Source: Chamaecyparis obtusa
Lineage: Eukaryota > Streptophyta > Pinopsida > Cupressales > Cupressaceae
DNA: 64,000 bases
Assembly (NCBI GenBank): GCA_027943335.1
Contig: BSBK01001537.1
Location: 948,501-1,012,500 of the forward strand
Direction of reading: 5' to 3'
Positions within the stretch are counted from its first letter, which is position 1. The number at the start of each line of letters is the position of its first letter. Under the pieces are notes generated by a model that was given only the letters and a program-made list of their open reading frames with translations, was not told where the DNA came from and did not search any database. The translations under genes and the position numbers were made by a program. Below are positions 13,940 to 24,838 of this stretch, in pieces.

Positions 13940-14620
13940 GTATTGAAGCCAAGTTTAAATTTTGGATATGCAACCATGATCAAGAAACCTTTCAAATAGT
14001 TATTTATGACATTCCTTCTCATATAGTTCATAAATTTAGCCAAGTTTAAATTTTGAATATCCAACCATGATCAAGAGATCTTTCAAATAGTTAATGCCAT
14101 TCCTTCTCATATGACTTATAAGAGAACTTCTAAATCTTTATGTCCTTTAAGCCTTGGTAGAAATATTGGAAATGACATCTTGACACACCATTTCTATCAG
14201 GGACAGTAGATAGATATCTAATAATTAAATGCATATTCAATCAATTAAACAAAGGAATAAAATACACTAAAAAATGAAATAAGAAAACACAAAGAATTTA
14301 ACATGGTTCACCCAAACTTGGGCTACGTCCACCTAATAGAGATTTCATTATTATAATTATCCAACAAATCAAATTGATTACAATAAAAAATCCCTTACAT
14401 TTAATACCGTTGCAAAAAAACCATGTCAATAAATGTGGGGAAAAATTAGCCTCCAAGTCTGATTTAGGCTCCAACCATGATCAAGATATCTTTCAAATAA
14501 TTAATGCCATTCCTTATTATATGAACTATAAGAGAACTTTCAAATTGTTATGTCCTTCAATCCTTGGTGGAAATATTGGAAATGGTATTTTGATACACCA
14601 TTTTACAATTATAAACCATG
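13940..14620. repeat. Three diverged copies of a roughly 150-bp sequence
   Basis: The phrase 'ccaaccatgatcaaga' followed by 'tctttcaaata', 'atgccattcctt' and 'aaatattggaaatg' recurs at about 13965, 14060-14190 and 14470-14600. The first copy is partial. They probably derive from the 3' part of the adjacent LINE, but this is an inference. Confidence 0.6.
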
Positions 14621-15154
14621 CAAGAAATATTTGTAGCTCATGCCTCATCTTTCAATGGTGGACCAATTAAGCCATCATTGGCACTTCCATAATTCACTTA
14701 GAACTCATCATCAATAGTTTAAGGCAGTTTGGATGACCATTATTTAGCTTGATTAACTCACTTTGTATGGTATATTATTTAGTAATGCCTTTCATACAGT
14801 TCTCATTTGAATAACCTAAAATTTCTCAACCATTGTTGTCCCCCATGGATAATTTGAGTCTCTCAAGATTCTTTTTCTTGTTCCAGAGCTCAAGAAGCTT
14901 GACATTAGATAAATGATGTCTTCAAGCCTTTTGTATTTGACTTTTTTACATGTAATATAATGTCATTGAAGAATTTACCTTGCTCTCCATTCGAATTTGT
15001 CTAGATTTGACATACTTTTTGGGTGGAAATTCTCTTCAATATTTAAAAAGATAGATATTTAACCCATTTCTTGTTGTTCAATTGATGATCACTTTTCACG
15101 GATATTTAAAATGATAGATATTTAACCCATTTCTTACCCTTTGTTTCCTCTCCA
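14621..15154. other. Intergenic sequence with a short direct repeat
   Basis: No gene is supported. A roughly 40-bp phrase containing 'agatatttaacccatttctt' occurs twice, near 15050 and 15114. Confidence 0.5.
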
Positions 15155-15745
15155 TTGCAGGAGCATAAACATGGTTGTGGCCATTTTTCCAATGAGATTA
15201 TGGATACCTATCATAAGGTTCTTAGCTATAACAAGGTCCTTGGTATCACATTTCCCATGGTTGGCCTTAGTGCTCTTGGTCACCTTCTACCTCTTATCAT
15301 GGGCATGACACTCATGCTTGATCAAATTCTAGTAGGTTCCCTCATTTAAATATAAGAATTCTCTTACTAGTTGGAAGCCTATTAATGATAATAATATCTT
15401 CACTAATGTATGTGATAAACTTGATGACTATGATCCCCTCGTATTTATGTTGCTCTTACCGTTTAATATTTTTTTGGGTTTATTGTTGATTAAATTTTTC
15501 TCTTTGTTTTTTTAATCTATTTAGACTTAGTAATCTTGCTCATACTTGAAGGTATACTTTTTTACTATTATTTTTTTGAATAATACATTATACCCTTTTT
15601 AATTAATTAAAATATGTATAGTTTATTCATTTTTTTGAAAAATACATATATTAATTAAGAGAAAAATAATGTACAAACAAAAATTCAATTTGATTGTTTT
15701 GTTTCAAATACACAAGGGTAGACGAACTAGTAGTGGAGAGGGGTT
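15155..15745 (+). repeat. Diverged direct duplication, copy 1
   Basis: This segment aligns with 16125-16710 over its whole length, from 'gagcataa' through 'ggtcaccttctacctcttat' to 'gtggagaggggttccaata'. It contains a short open frame (15155-15349) with a hydrophobic stretch around LSALGHLLPLIMGM. The second copy has a similar but shifted or broken frame. It may be a decayed exon; no family is recognised. Confidence 0.65.
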
Positions 15746-16124
15746 CCAATAAATGTTATAGCTTTAGAAATCATATTACATACACATGGATAATTGATCT
15801 TGAATATATATAGACAAATTATAGAAAACCATAAAGTATTTTGGCAATAAAATTGGTAAGAATTGTCATATTGAATCATTACATCATGGCCCAAATGATA
15901 GTTCAAAGTGCAGTCCAACACACAAGTAGATCTAATTGCTATTGTGCTGAACTCCAATTCGCAAGGTAAATAATTTTTTTAAATTTTTTAGGTAAAGTAT
16001 GAATGATAATTTTTTATGAAAATTTAAAGCTAAGATATTACTTTATAAATTTTTAAGATCTTCTTAACCAATGGTGTACCACTCCTTACATAGTTGCTAG
16101 AGTTTTAAACCTTGCTTACTCTGC

Positions 16125-16710
16125 ATCTAAAGAGCATAAGTGTGGTCATGGTCATGGGATTGTGAATCCTAATCAGAAGGTTCTTAGCTACAAGGTCTTA
16201 GGGATCACATTGCCTATGGTTTTCTTTAGTGCTCTTGGTCACCTTCTACCTCTTATCTTGGGCATACCAATCATGTTTGATCAAATTCTAGTAGGTTCCC
16301 TCATTTGGATCTAACAATTCTCTTACTAGTTGGGAGCCTATTGATGACAATAATATCTCTACTAATGTATGGGATAAACTTGATGACTATGATCCCTTGT
16401 TATTGATGTTGTTCTCACTGTTTAATAATATTATATGTGTTTATTATTGATTAAACTTTGCTTCTTGTTTATTTTAATCTACTATTTGGACTTAATCTTG
16501 CTTATTCTTGAAGATATACCTTTTTACTATCATTTTTTTGGATAATATATTATATATATTTTAATTAATAAAAATAATGTATAGTTTATTAATTTTTTAA
16601 AAATTTGCATATATTAATTCAAAGAAAAAGAATGTACAATAAAAAAATTCAATTTGTTTGTTTTGTTTCAAATGCACTAGGGTAGATAGGTCAGTTGTGG
16701 AGAGGGGTTC
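16125..16710 (+). repeat. Diverged direct duplication, copy 2
   Basis: Second copy of 15155-15745, displaced by about 965 bp. The peptide-like core (SALGHLLPLILGI) is retained, but its reading frame needs an indel relative to copy 1. Whether selection ever acted on it cannot be told by eye. Confidence 0.65.
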
Positions 16711-16929
16711 CAATACATATTATAGTAGGTGGACAGAATGGGCCTTATAGTGGTGCATTAAAAGTTTCATGTCAATTACTCATCCCTAAAAAAATTCCTC
16801 TAAATTTTTTAAAAAGTAAACAATTACGTGATGTCCCATGAGCACATCATTAAACATGACTTAGTACACACCTATTAGTCTTGTGTATTTTTAGGGAAAT
16901 TTTTGACACCTTCACCAAAAAAATATGCT

Positions 16930-18075
16930 AATGTGGCATTCATATTTGACTATATGAACTTGAAAACAATTTTTTTAAATAGAAGATTTGAGAGGTAAAT
17001 TAATGTACACAATAGAAAGGGATTTGAAATATGCACGTAATATTTTGAAAAGATGATCCTCTTTCAGAATATTAAATAAATTTACATTTTAAATTATCTT
17101 TGTTATTATTTAATTATGTAAAAATGAATTCCAAAAAGAAAACCTTTTATATCCATCTATCCAAATAAATCTATATGTTAAGTTATCTAATCATTTAAAT
17201 CCCTAAAATAAATTCCAAAGAATAAGCTATTTCATATCCCCATCAACGTTAAAAAAAGGTTTATTTTACAAACTACCTAATCCAATAATTCCAACATAAA
17301 GAGTATTTATCCACAACTCCCTTCTTGGAACAAACGAAAAGAATAATTAATGACCGATCAATTCAAAAAACAACTAGAAGAATTTGAGCACAAACAACAA
17401 TTGAAAAATGCCATTGTTTAGTTTTTAATTTTATCTGTTGCTCTCGTGGATGTCGTCATTAAAATCAGTATTTCATTCTTTTATTTCGGGAAAAGGCCTA
17501 TTGTTATGTAGCATTCATATTTGACTATATAAACTTGAAAACAAAATTTTTAAATGGAAGATTTGAAAGGTAAATTAATGTACACAATTAAAAGCAATTT
17601 GAAATATGCACATAATATTTTGAAAAGATGATCCTCTTTTCTAATATTAAATAAATCTACATTTTAAGTTGTCTTTGTTATTATTTAATTATATAAAAGT
17701 GAATTCCAAAAAGAAAACCTTTTATATCCATCTATCCAAATAAATATCTATCCAAATAAATCTATATGTTAAGTTATCTAATCATTTAAATCCCTACAAT
17801 AAATTCCAAAAGATAAGCTATTTCATATCCCATCAACATTAAAAAAGGATTAAAGAATATTTATCCTGAACATTAAAAAAAGATTAAAGAATATTTATCC
17901 ACAACTCCCTTCGTGGAACAAACGAAAAGGATAATTAATGAGCGATCAATTCGAAAAACAACTAGAAGAAATTTGAGCACAAACAACAATTTAAAAATGC
18001 CACTGTTACTTTTTAATTTTATCTGTTGCTCTCGTGGACGTCGTCATTAAAAGCTATATTTCATTCTTTTATTTC
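16930..18075. repeat. Tandem direct repeat, two units, period near 575 bp
   Basis: Unit 1 (about 16930-17496) and unit 2 (about 17505-18075) share long blocks, beginning 'gcattcatatttgacta' at 16936 and 17511 and ending 'tttcattcttttatttcgg' at 17471 and 18059. Unit 2 has small internal duplications, such as a repeated 'atctatccaaata'. The array ends next to the promoter of the C2-GRAM gene. Confidence 0.85.
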
Positions 18076-18636
18076 GGAGAAAAGAAAAAGATCGAACGCA
18101 CCACGAGAATTTTAATTGCTTGAGCGCTCAACTGTCTAGATCCCATTTTCAACATGTATTTCCACTTTCAACAGTTTACGTATTCTTTGGATTCCCTAAT
18201 TTTCAAATTCTTCTAGGTAGAACGACCGCTTCTCGGCTATAAATTTGGGTAGTGGCTAAATAGCCAACTAAAACGTAATAATATATAAGAATTGCCATAA
18301 ATTTGCACCAATTTCGACGTTGGATTTATTTAAGGCAACAATTAATGTTGTCCGAGCAAACACCCGTTCACCCTCCATTATGACACGCGCTTCAGATGAC
18401 GTGGTAATTCATATTTCACATAATCAAAAAAGGAAAAAAGAAAACCGTCGGGTTAGTTTGTCAGCATGTGCCACAACAGTCTTTTGACCAGAGAAGAAAA
18501 TAAAGAAAACTTCTCCTCTGCACTCACGCAAGAAGAACAAGAAGAAAAAACGCTTCCATACATCAGTCATTTTCGCGTTGGCGGACTTTTTCAACGCTTC
18601 TCGAATTGAAAACTTTTAGAGTCAAAAACACGAAGC
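18076..18636 (+). promoter_or_regulatory. Putative promoter and 5' leader of the C2-GRAM gene
   Basis: This unique, less AT-rich sequence precedes exon 1. Candidate elements seen are a TATAAAT at 18238-18244, a CGCG-box ACGCGC at 18385-18390 (the core bound by CAMTA factors), a bZIP-type TGACGTGG at 18397-18404 and a W-box TTGACC at 18484-18489. The transcription start is not determinable from sequence, so the TATA assignment is weak. W-box, CGCG and ACGT motifs are common in stress- and defence-responsive plant promoters, which would suit a BAGP1 orthologue. Confidence 0.4.
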
Positions 18637-18705
18637 ATGAATATCAAGAAGACGGAGATGACCGAGTTCGAGTCCCGGGAAGAAGATATTAGAGGAGAAA
18701 GATAA
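18637..18705 (+). CDS. Upstream ORF of 22 codons in the C2-GRAM gene leader
   Basis: An ATG at 18637 opens a 22-residue frame ending in TAA at 18703-18705, 16 nt before the main ATG. The peptide is charged (starts MNIKKTEMTEFE) with no recognised motif. If the transcript starts upstream of 18637, scanning ribosomes would meet this ORF first, so it could lower or condition translation of the main ORF. Whether it lies in the mRNA is inferred, not seen. Confidence 0.45.
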   Translation: MNIKKTEMTEFESREEDIRGER

Positions 18706-18721
18706 CTGAATACAGAGAATC

Positions 18722-18940
18722 ATGATGGGGCAAATGGTGGGGGACGTTCTGCTGCCTTCTTGGGGGGAGTTCAATCTTTCTTTAGCTGCGGCGATTTTTA
18801 TTATCGTACTCTTCGCTCTCTCTCACTTTGTTCCGGCGGCCGAAAATGTAGGAAGAGGCATTCCTGTGAAGGACCTCATCTCTGTAGCTTCGCCAGCAGA
18901 CGATTTGTTCCTTCCCGACAATGACACCAAGCGTAAAGAG
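18722..18940 (+). CDS. BAGP1: C2-GRAM domain protein (BAGP1-like), exon 1
   Basis: This exon encodes 73 residues from the first of two adjacent ATGs (18722 and 18725) to a phase-0 donor, gag|gtatgt, at 18941. Residues about 18-37 (LSLAAAIFIIVLFALSHFV) form a hydrophobic membrane segment, followed by a polar linker that ends TKRKE. In Arabidopsis, BAGP1 is a C2 and GRAM protein that links the cochaperone BAG6 to the aspartyl protease APCB1 in basal immunity; an N-terminal hydrophobic stretch before the C2 domain fits that layout. The link to exons 2 and 3 is inferred from phase, order and the family match of exon 3. The open frame continues only six codons into the intron (to 18958). Confidence 0.75.
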
Positions 18941-19658
18941 GTATGTAAGTACGAATAACGTCGAAATCGCAGGTTTTTTGTTTAAATTTACATGTTGCTT
19001 TGGCCAATTGACTAATTTTAGCATATTTTTCAAATCTTGACATATCGGTTAGAAAAAAATGTAAAGACTCGACTGCTAAATTTCTATCATTTCAAATTTA
19101 TTTCTGAATTGAAATTATAGAGATTATAGTGCCTTTAAGTTTCTCTTTTGTTCTAAGAAAATCTCTTTTGTCGAAGAATTTCTCCTTTTAGTTTGGCAAT
19201 GACTCAACAGTCGTCTGAATTAGAGGATTCTGAGTGTGATCTCTGTATGAATAGTTCATCGCAGCCAAATGAAACGTGCTCGGTTTACCTTATTAACTTC
19301 TTTATTTAAAAGATTTGGTCAATGCATAGGGACCTCTTCTTTTAATCTGGCCTTACAATTTTCATATTTGTTCAAGCTCTTCTGTGAAACCTCAGTGATC
19401 TTTTCCGCGAGCTACATCACTCGTTATCAGGGAAACAAAATTTGATAACTAGTCACAGTGAACTTGTTAGGTATAAATATTAATGATATCACATAGGCAT
19501 ATATTTGTGCGTTTGATTGTTTATGATTCTCCCCATATTTTGCTTCACACATCACGAGTGAGATAGCTCGCTTAAAATTCCAATTTACATTTGTTTCCAC
19601 CTGTTTATCTAATTTGCCAAATCAGCAGCATAATGTTTAGGATTTGCCTTAACTAAAT

Positions 19659-19662
<4 letters not shown>

Positions 19663-19708
<46 letters not shown>
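19663..19708. repeat. (AT)23 microsatellite
   Basis: A pure AT dinucleotide run of 46 bp in the 5' part of intron 1, likely length-polymorphic. Confidence 0.95.
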
Positions 19709-19710
<2 letters not shown>

Positions 19711-20279
19711 TGTGCGTTTGTTTATATTCATTTCAAAATATTCCACAACAAGAAAGTGCCAAATGTCAATCAATACGAAACAGGGTATTGTGTGCATTTA
19801 GTTCTCTAAATTTTCTTAATTTGCTTTTCAAGGTCAGGTCAATCTGCTCTGTCTTTCCAAATTGTGTCGTTGGCTGGTAAACTTTTATGCAAATAGCTTT
19901 TAGAGAAAACTGAAATGCATTCTACTTTTGCCTACAATATCCTAATTGATGTTTTAGTTCCTAAGAAGACCCTATAATATCCTGAAAAGTTACAAGCAGA
20001 CAAATTTAGAGATATATGGTTTCATTTTATCTAAGTGTTTTTCCCCCAATTTGTTTCACTGGTAGAAAGGACCAAGTATAAATTGATCTCTTGTCTTTTC
20101 CCAGGATTTCTGCTAGCCATCCTCCTGCACTGCACCATGCAAATCTTCTTCTCCGTTATCTGCATGATCTCTTCAATCAATTCCATAGTTTTCCCCCCTT
20201 ATTTCTTCCTGCGTAGCTTCTTGCACCACCTAAGTTTATTGCCTTACTCATCTCCTTCATCAATTTCTATCCATCTCCT

Positions 20280-20605
20280 TTATCAATTTCGTCTTATCCA
20301 GCTCTATAATATTGGAGTTGATTTACATGTCCTGACGCAAGTGCACCACTATTCTGAAAACTTTCATTTCTTTTCAATCTTAATTAAGAAACTTGGCATA
20401 TGCTTTGGCCATATCCATCTTGACTGTCGATGTTTTGTCTTCAAGCTTTACAGGTCCCGAAAATCTAAGAGTTGATGTATATGCCCTGATGCAAGTGTAC
20501 CATTGTTCTGAAAACTTACATTTCTGCATAGTTTTAATTAGAAAACTTCTGCCTAACATGTTATATGCTTTGACCATATCCAACTTGATTATTCTTCCTC
20601 TTCAG
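20280..20605 (-). pseudogene. LINE reverse-transcriptase fragments, two tandem copies
   Basis: On the minus strand the motif KMDMAKAY (about 20395-20440) and a second DMVKAY (about 20560-20585) each resemble the conserved K-DM-KAYD box of plant LINE reverse transcriptase, followed by KTMQKCKFSEQW, a usual continuation. The two copies are direct repeats displaced by about 165 bp. Both are broken and short; no other LINE domain is seen nearby. Confidence 0.5.
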
Positions 20606-20704
20606 TTATGTTCCATATTGAGTCAATTAATAAATGTAAACTATGCCAGCTAGGATTTGTTGTCCTCCAGTCAAGGCCTCTAGTTGATTAAAAATGATTC
20701 TTTT

Positions 20705-20875
20705 GGAGTGGTTTTAGTTGGTTTTCATGGCCTTCAAAATTATTTTCCTTTGGGGTGAGAGCTAAGGTGGTTTTTAGCTCATTTTAGAATACCCATGCTT
20801 CTCACTTCTTCCCTAAGTTTTGTAACCTTTGTCTAGACAACATTCTCATATCTTTGGGAGGAGACTATCAAAATT
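20705..20875 (+). repeat. Host 171-bp tandem repeat, left part
   Basis: This stretch, including 'agctcattttagaatacccatg' (from 20776) and 'ggagactatc', recurs at 24668-24770. The antisense LTR element inserted inside a repeat unit; after removing it the spacing between copies is about 171 bp. Confidence 0.6.
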
Positions 20876-21366
20876 TGTTAGAGTTATAGGTGACTCTACA
20901 ACATCCCCAGGATCAAATGAAAGACCAAGATAACTTCCACAAGAGAATCGCAAGACAATTGCATTAAGATGCAAGAATGATATTATTGATAATGGATATA
21001 ATCAAAATGTACATAATAGGCCTACTTATATAGGCAAGGCAATAAGAGATAATGATAAAGAGTAGATAAGTTATCACCCACACAAGGTGGAATCACATGT
21101 CCACCAAAGGTGGATCATCCACCATTATGCAATGAAGTATGTGCAACATGTGGAGGATGATAATGTGATATGTGCACTAAAGGTGGATCTCACACATAAA
21201 GTGGAATGTGATAACAACTGTCACCACCTAAAATGGAATTTCTCCTGCACCATGTGCTTAATATAGGTGCAAACTTCTAGGTGTCTCAATGACAAACTAC
21301 TATGCAATGCATTGTTCTAAGCAAGCTTAAGTAAAGTGTAGTTAGGAATATTTAATTACACCAACA
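20876..21366 (-). repeat. 3' LTR of the antisense element
   Basis: Begins TGTTAGAG and ends ACCAACA on the + strand, giving TGTTGGTG...CTCTAACA on the coding strand. It is highly similar to 24118-24600. Confidence 0.8.
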
Positions 21367-21378
21367 CTCCCCTTAAGT
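21367..21378 (-). promoter_or_regulatory. Polypurine tract of the antisense element
   Basis: On the minus strand this reads as a purine-rich run ending aaggggag directly before the LTR start TGTTGG. Confidence 0.6.
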
Positions 21379-22145
21379 GCAACTTAGGAGAATGCACTTA
21401 AACTTACAATGCAAGATGGGTCCTAACTACTAGGCCATGTTAGGTACCCTTGTACAATATACAAATGCAATGTAAGAAATGCAATCTCTCATAAAGGGGA
21501 GAAATGGAGAAAACCTCATGGGACAAAAGTCCCCTCCAAAGAAGAGATGAAAACACCCAAGATGCATGGATGGAGGAAGGACTCAAGACCCCCCAAGGAC
21601 ACAATGGCCCTCGATTAATGTACATAATTATGAAATTAATAAATATATTCTCATTAAATAATTATTATAGATTAAATAAACATATATTTGTTATTGATTA
21701 AATAAACCTATAATATTAATCGACGTTAATCAATGATTCTTAAATAAATAAATTAAATAATATTATATATATTATATAAATATATTGCAAGGGAACAAAT
21801 CTTATTATTCACTTATATAATATATATTTAAATAAAAAACAACAAAAAAACAAAAACTAAATGTATTTACATAAGACAGAATGGGTTGACAGCTGTAGAA
21901 TCGTGACCTATCCTTGGTCGCAACTTAGAGGAATTCACTTAAACTCACAATGCAAGATGGGTCCTGGCTACTAGGCCATGTTAGGTACCCATGTACTATA
22001 TGCAAATGCAATGCAAGAAATGCAATCTCTCATAAAGGGGAGAAATGGAGAAAACCTCATGGGACAAAACTCCCCTCCAAAAAAGAGATGAAAACACACA
22101 AGATGCATGGATGGAGGAAGGACTCAAAACCCCTCAAGGACTGTA
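21379..22145. repeat. Internal duplication in the antisense element, about 230 bp
   Basis: The segments 21385-21605 and 21925-22145 are near-identical direct repeats: both contain 'acaatgcaagatgggtcct', 'ctcataaaggggagaaatgg' and 'gatgcatggatggaggaagg'. Between them lies about 300 bp of very AT-rich sequence. The duplication is internal to the element, so it may have arisen during reverse transcription. Confidence 0.8.
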
Positions 22146-23335
22146 TACATCATGCATATACAATCAATTATCCCTCCATAGGAAGGAAAGGAGAGGACTG
22201 CCCCCCCCCATAATGGATAGTTTCCTGCAAAAATGGTGACTGCTTGAAGACAAAACATAGTCCAATGCCTACAAACAACATTTCTCCCGTTGGGAAGAAG
22301 ATAGACCAAGTACAAATTCAGGAATGCTTCCCATTCTAGATAAGAATTAGGAAGTGGAATCCAAATGTAGTATGATAATGATGACTTTGAAATCTGCTTA
22401 TGTGTCACCATGTCCTTGGATGATGAAGAAGCCACAAACCAATCAGGAACATGCCCAATCATAGTAAAATGTGACAAACAAGGAACCAATGGAATCTGAT
22501 TGTGAACAAGCTCCAAAGACAAAGATGAAGTGACAACATTATTGCCACAACTATCATCAAATATGGATGATGCCTCTGAAAATTGAATGGGACTCTCCAA
22601 GCTCAAAGAATCCATCACATAACCATGATCAACATGAACCAAGCAATGTGACATATCAAGTGAAGGAAGAGAGTGAGGAATATCAATCTCCAAAGAAGGT
22701 TCTCCAACTGTGATGAAGCTGTCATCAAATAGAAGAGAAATCCCCTCAAACATGTCTCCCAAATTTGCAATGTGAGACTCCACAAACAATGAACCAATGT
22801 TTGGAAAATAGGAATTGCAATCAAGAAGACAAATAGATATCTCTTGTAATGACTCCCTGGAATCACCAACAAGAGATGAATTTGTGATCTCATATGGAGA
22901 AGTAGGAGTTGGAGATGGAGTCATTGGATCATCCTTACTCTCAAGTAATGCATTATATTCAATCTCATCTATTGTATCATCATCCTAGGGAATATTATTT
23001 GCATCATCAAGTAGAAGGAGACAATCTGCAACAATATCATTTGGGAATGGAGGAACATGTGGATCTCCAAAATGCTCCCAAATAATGGTCCAAATTGTGC
23101 ATGGGCAATAAATATCCTTGATTTTGGAGTAGAATGCATGGTGTGAATATGAACCGAGATTCAAACCAAGTAATCTTCTAATATGTCCTTTTTTATCTTT
23201 CCAAACTGTTTTCTTCCATTGTGTCTTTGGCTCGGGTACGAGTCCATAAAGATGAGGCTAGAGATTAAGCCATCTACAATGTGTGATGATTCCTTTTGCC
23301 CATGACTCATAATTATCCTTAGTCAAAGTTATTAC
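22124..23335 (-). pseudogene. Decayed ORF of unknown function in the antisense element
   Basis: An uninterrupted 266-residue frame runs from 22924 down to 22124. The same frame continues upstream to about 23335, broken by TAG stops (one near 22985, one near 23264), so the ancestral protein was probably longer than 390 residues. The upstream part includes WKDKKGHIRRLLGLNLGSY and CTIWTIIWEHFGDPHVPP; the downstream part is rich in Ser and acidic residues and ends near WGGAVLSFPSYGG. No gag zinc knuckle, DSG, DDE or YVDD motif is present. I do not recognise the family. It sits between the two LTRs and is read in the element's sense direction, so it is an element gene rather than a host gene. Confidence 0.55.
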
Positions 23336-24105
23336 AGAAGGATGTGTTCCATATCCATGATTACATCAATGATATACTTCTTACATTACAAATTGAGATC
23401 ACAAATGATTACACCCCACAATCAGGCTTAGATCACTATGCAAAAGACCAAACTAAGGTCTATGTATTACAATTGTAAAACTAAGCCAAAATTTGAAAGT
23501 ACGATTTTTGATCACAGTCACTTTACTCTGATAGCATCATTGTAAAATACAGAAACAATTATGCACTTTAAAAAAAATGCACCTGAAAGGGAGTTTGTAT
23601 GAGCCCGAATGAGGCCTTGGAAGTTGCATAAAATGGGATTTGCAATTTTCAGAAAATTCAAGAACGGAGATCAGAAACCACCTGCACCACTACGTATAGC
23701 ATGAAATTCTACCCCAAAACAAAAAAAAATTGTTTGAAAAAAGGAGTTCAGATGACTAAGATATCGTTGTTTGAAAATTGCCTTCGTAATTACTTTTTTT
23801 GAATCACTTCTGCCGCACCTCCAAGATTCAAATGACTCTAGATTTGGCCTTTGGTGTTTGATTTGGATTAAAAAAAAGTTGATTTAGGGGTTTTGGACCT
23901 TAATATGATGCCGACCTTTGATTTGCACTAGCAAACTCCAATTTTGATTTGCAATAGGAAGTCGCAAAATGCAAAACCCCAAATTGCACCAAAATTCTCT
24001 CGAAATAGGCTACACAATGGTGATGTCCAAATAGTCTTATTCTGCACCTACAATTGAATCAAGCCAAATTCGCTATTCTTGAGAAGAAGTCTTCACACCT
24101 TGAGA

Positions 24106-24117
24106 GCTCTGATACCA
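24106..24117 (-). promoter_or_regulatory. Primer-binding site of the antisense element
   Basis: On the minus strand this reads TGGTATCAGAGC, the usual plant initiator-Met tRNA primer site, directly after the LTR end. Confidence 0.85.
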
Positions 24118-24600
24118 TGTTAGAGTTTTAGGTGACTCTACAACACCCCCAGGATCAAATGAAAGACCAAGATAACGTCCACAAGAGAATGACAAGACAA
24201 TTGCATTAAGATGCAAAACTGATATTATTGATAATGGACATAATCAAAATGAACATAGTAGTCTTGCTTAGATAGGCAAGGCAACAATAGACAATGATAA
24301 GGAGTAGATAAGTTATCACCCATACAAGGTGGAATCACATGTCCACCAAAGTTGGATCATCCTTCATTATGTAATGAAGTATGTGCAACATGTGGAGGAT
24401 GATAATGTGATATGTGCACTAAAAATGGATCTCACACATAAAGTGGAATGTGATAACAACTATCACCACCTAAAGTGGAATTTCTCTTACACCATGTGCT
24501 TAATATAGGTGCAAACTCCTAGGTGTCTCAATGACAAACTACTATGCAATGCACTATCCTAAGTATGCTTAAGTAAAGTGTAATTAAATACATCCATACA
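24118..24600 (-). repeat. 5' LTR of the antisense element
   Basis: A direct repeat of 20876-21366 that includes 'ggtgactctacaac' and 'gtggaatcacatgtccacc'. The outer ten or so bases are diverged or lost, so the boundary is approximate. Confidence 0.75.
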
Positions 24601-24838
24601 GATGTGGGGCCTTAATTCTTTTGTATTGATTGCCTTATTTATTTCTCTACTCAGTAGTAGGCCTTATAGCTCATTTTAGAGTACCCATGTTCCTTGCTTC
24701 TTCCCCATTTTGCAACCTTTGTCTGGACAGTATCCTGATATTTTTGCAAGGAGACTATCGAAACCTATGCAGATGTGGGGCCTTATTCCCTTGTGTTGAT
24801 TGCCTCATTTATTTCTGTACTCAATAGCAGGCCTTATG
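24601..24838 (+). repeat. Host 171-bp tandem repeat, right part
   Basis: 'gatgtggggcctta' occurs at 24601 and 24772, and both are followed by 'tgattgcct' and 'atttatttct'. This is the continuation of the repeat that the antisense element interrupts. Confidence 0.7.

Larger units (their letters stand above)
20876..24600 (-). mobile_element. Antisense non-autonomous LTR element
   Basis: Two direct repeats of about 480 bp (20876-21366 and 24118 to about 24600) are LTRs. Next to the right one, at 24106-24117, lies gctctgatacca, the reverse complement of the initiator-Met tRNA primer site TGGTATCAGAGC, and next to the left one a minus-strand purine tract (21367-21378). The element therefore reads on the minus strand. 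The interior is about 2.75 kb and has one decayed ORF but no recognisable gag, protease, integrase or RT. The last bases of the right LTR are diverged and no clear target duplication is visible. Confidence 0.75.

Noticed and set aside
15727..15957. 76-codon minus-strand ORF near the 15-kb duplication
   Set aside because: The frame is not kept in the second copy of the duplicated segment and no motif is present.
20035..20475. A 146-codon + strand ORF rich in Phe, Leu and Ser
   Set aside because: The region reads better on the minus strand as LINE RT fragments; the + frame is low-complexity hydrophobic translation of CT-rich DNA.
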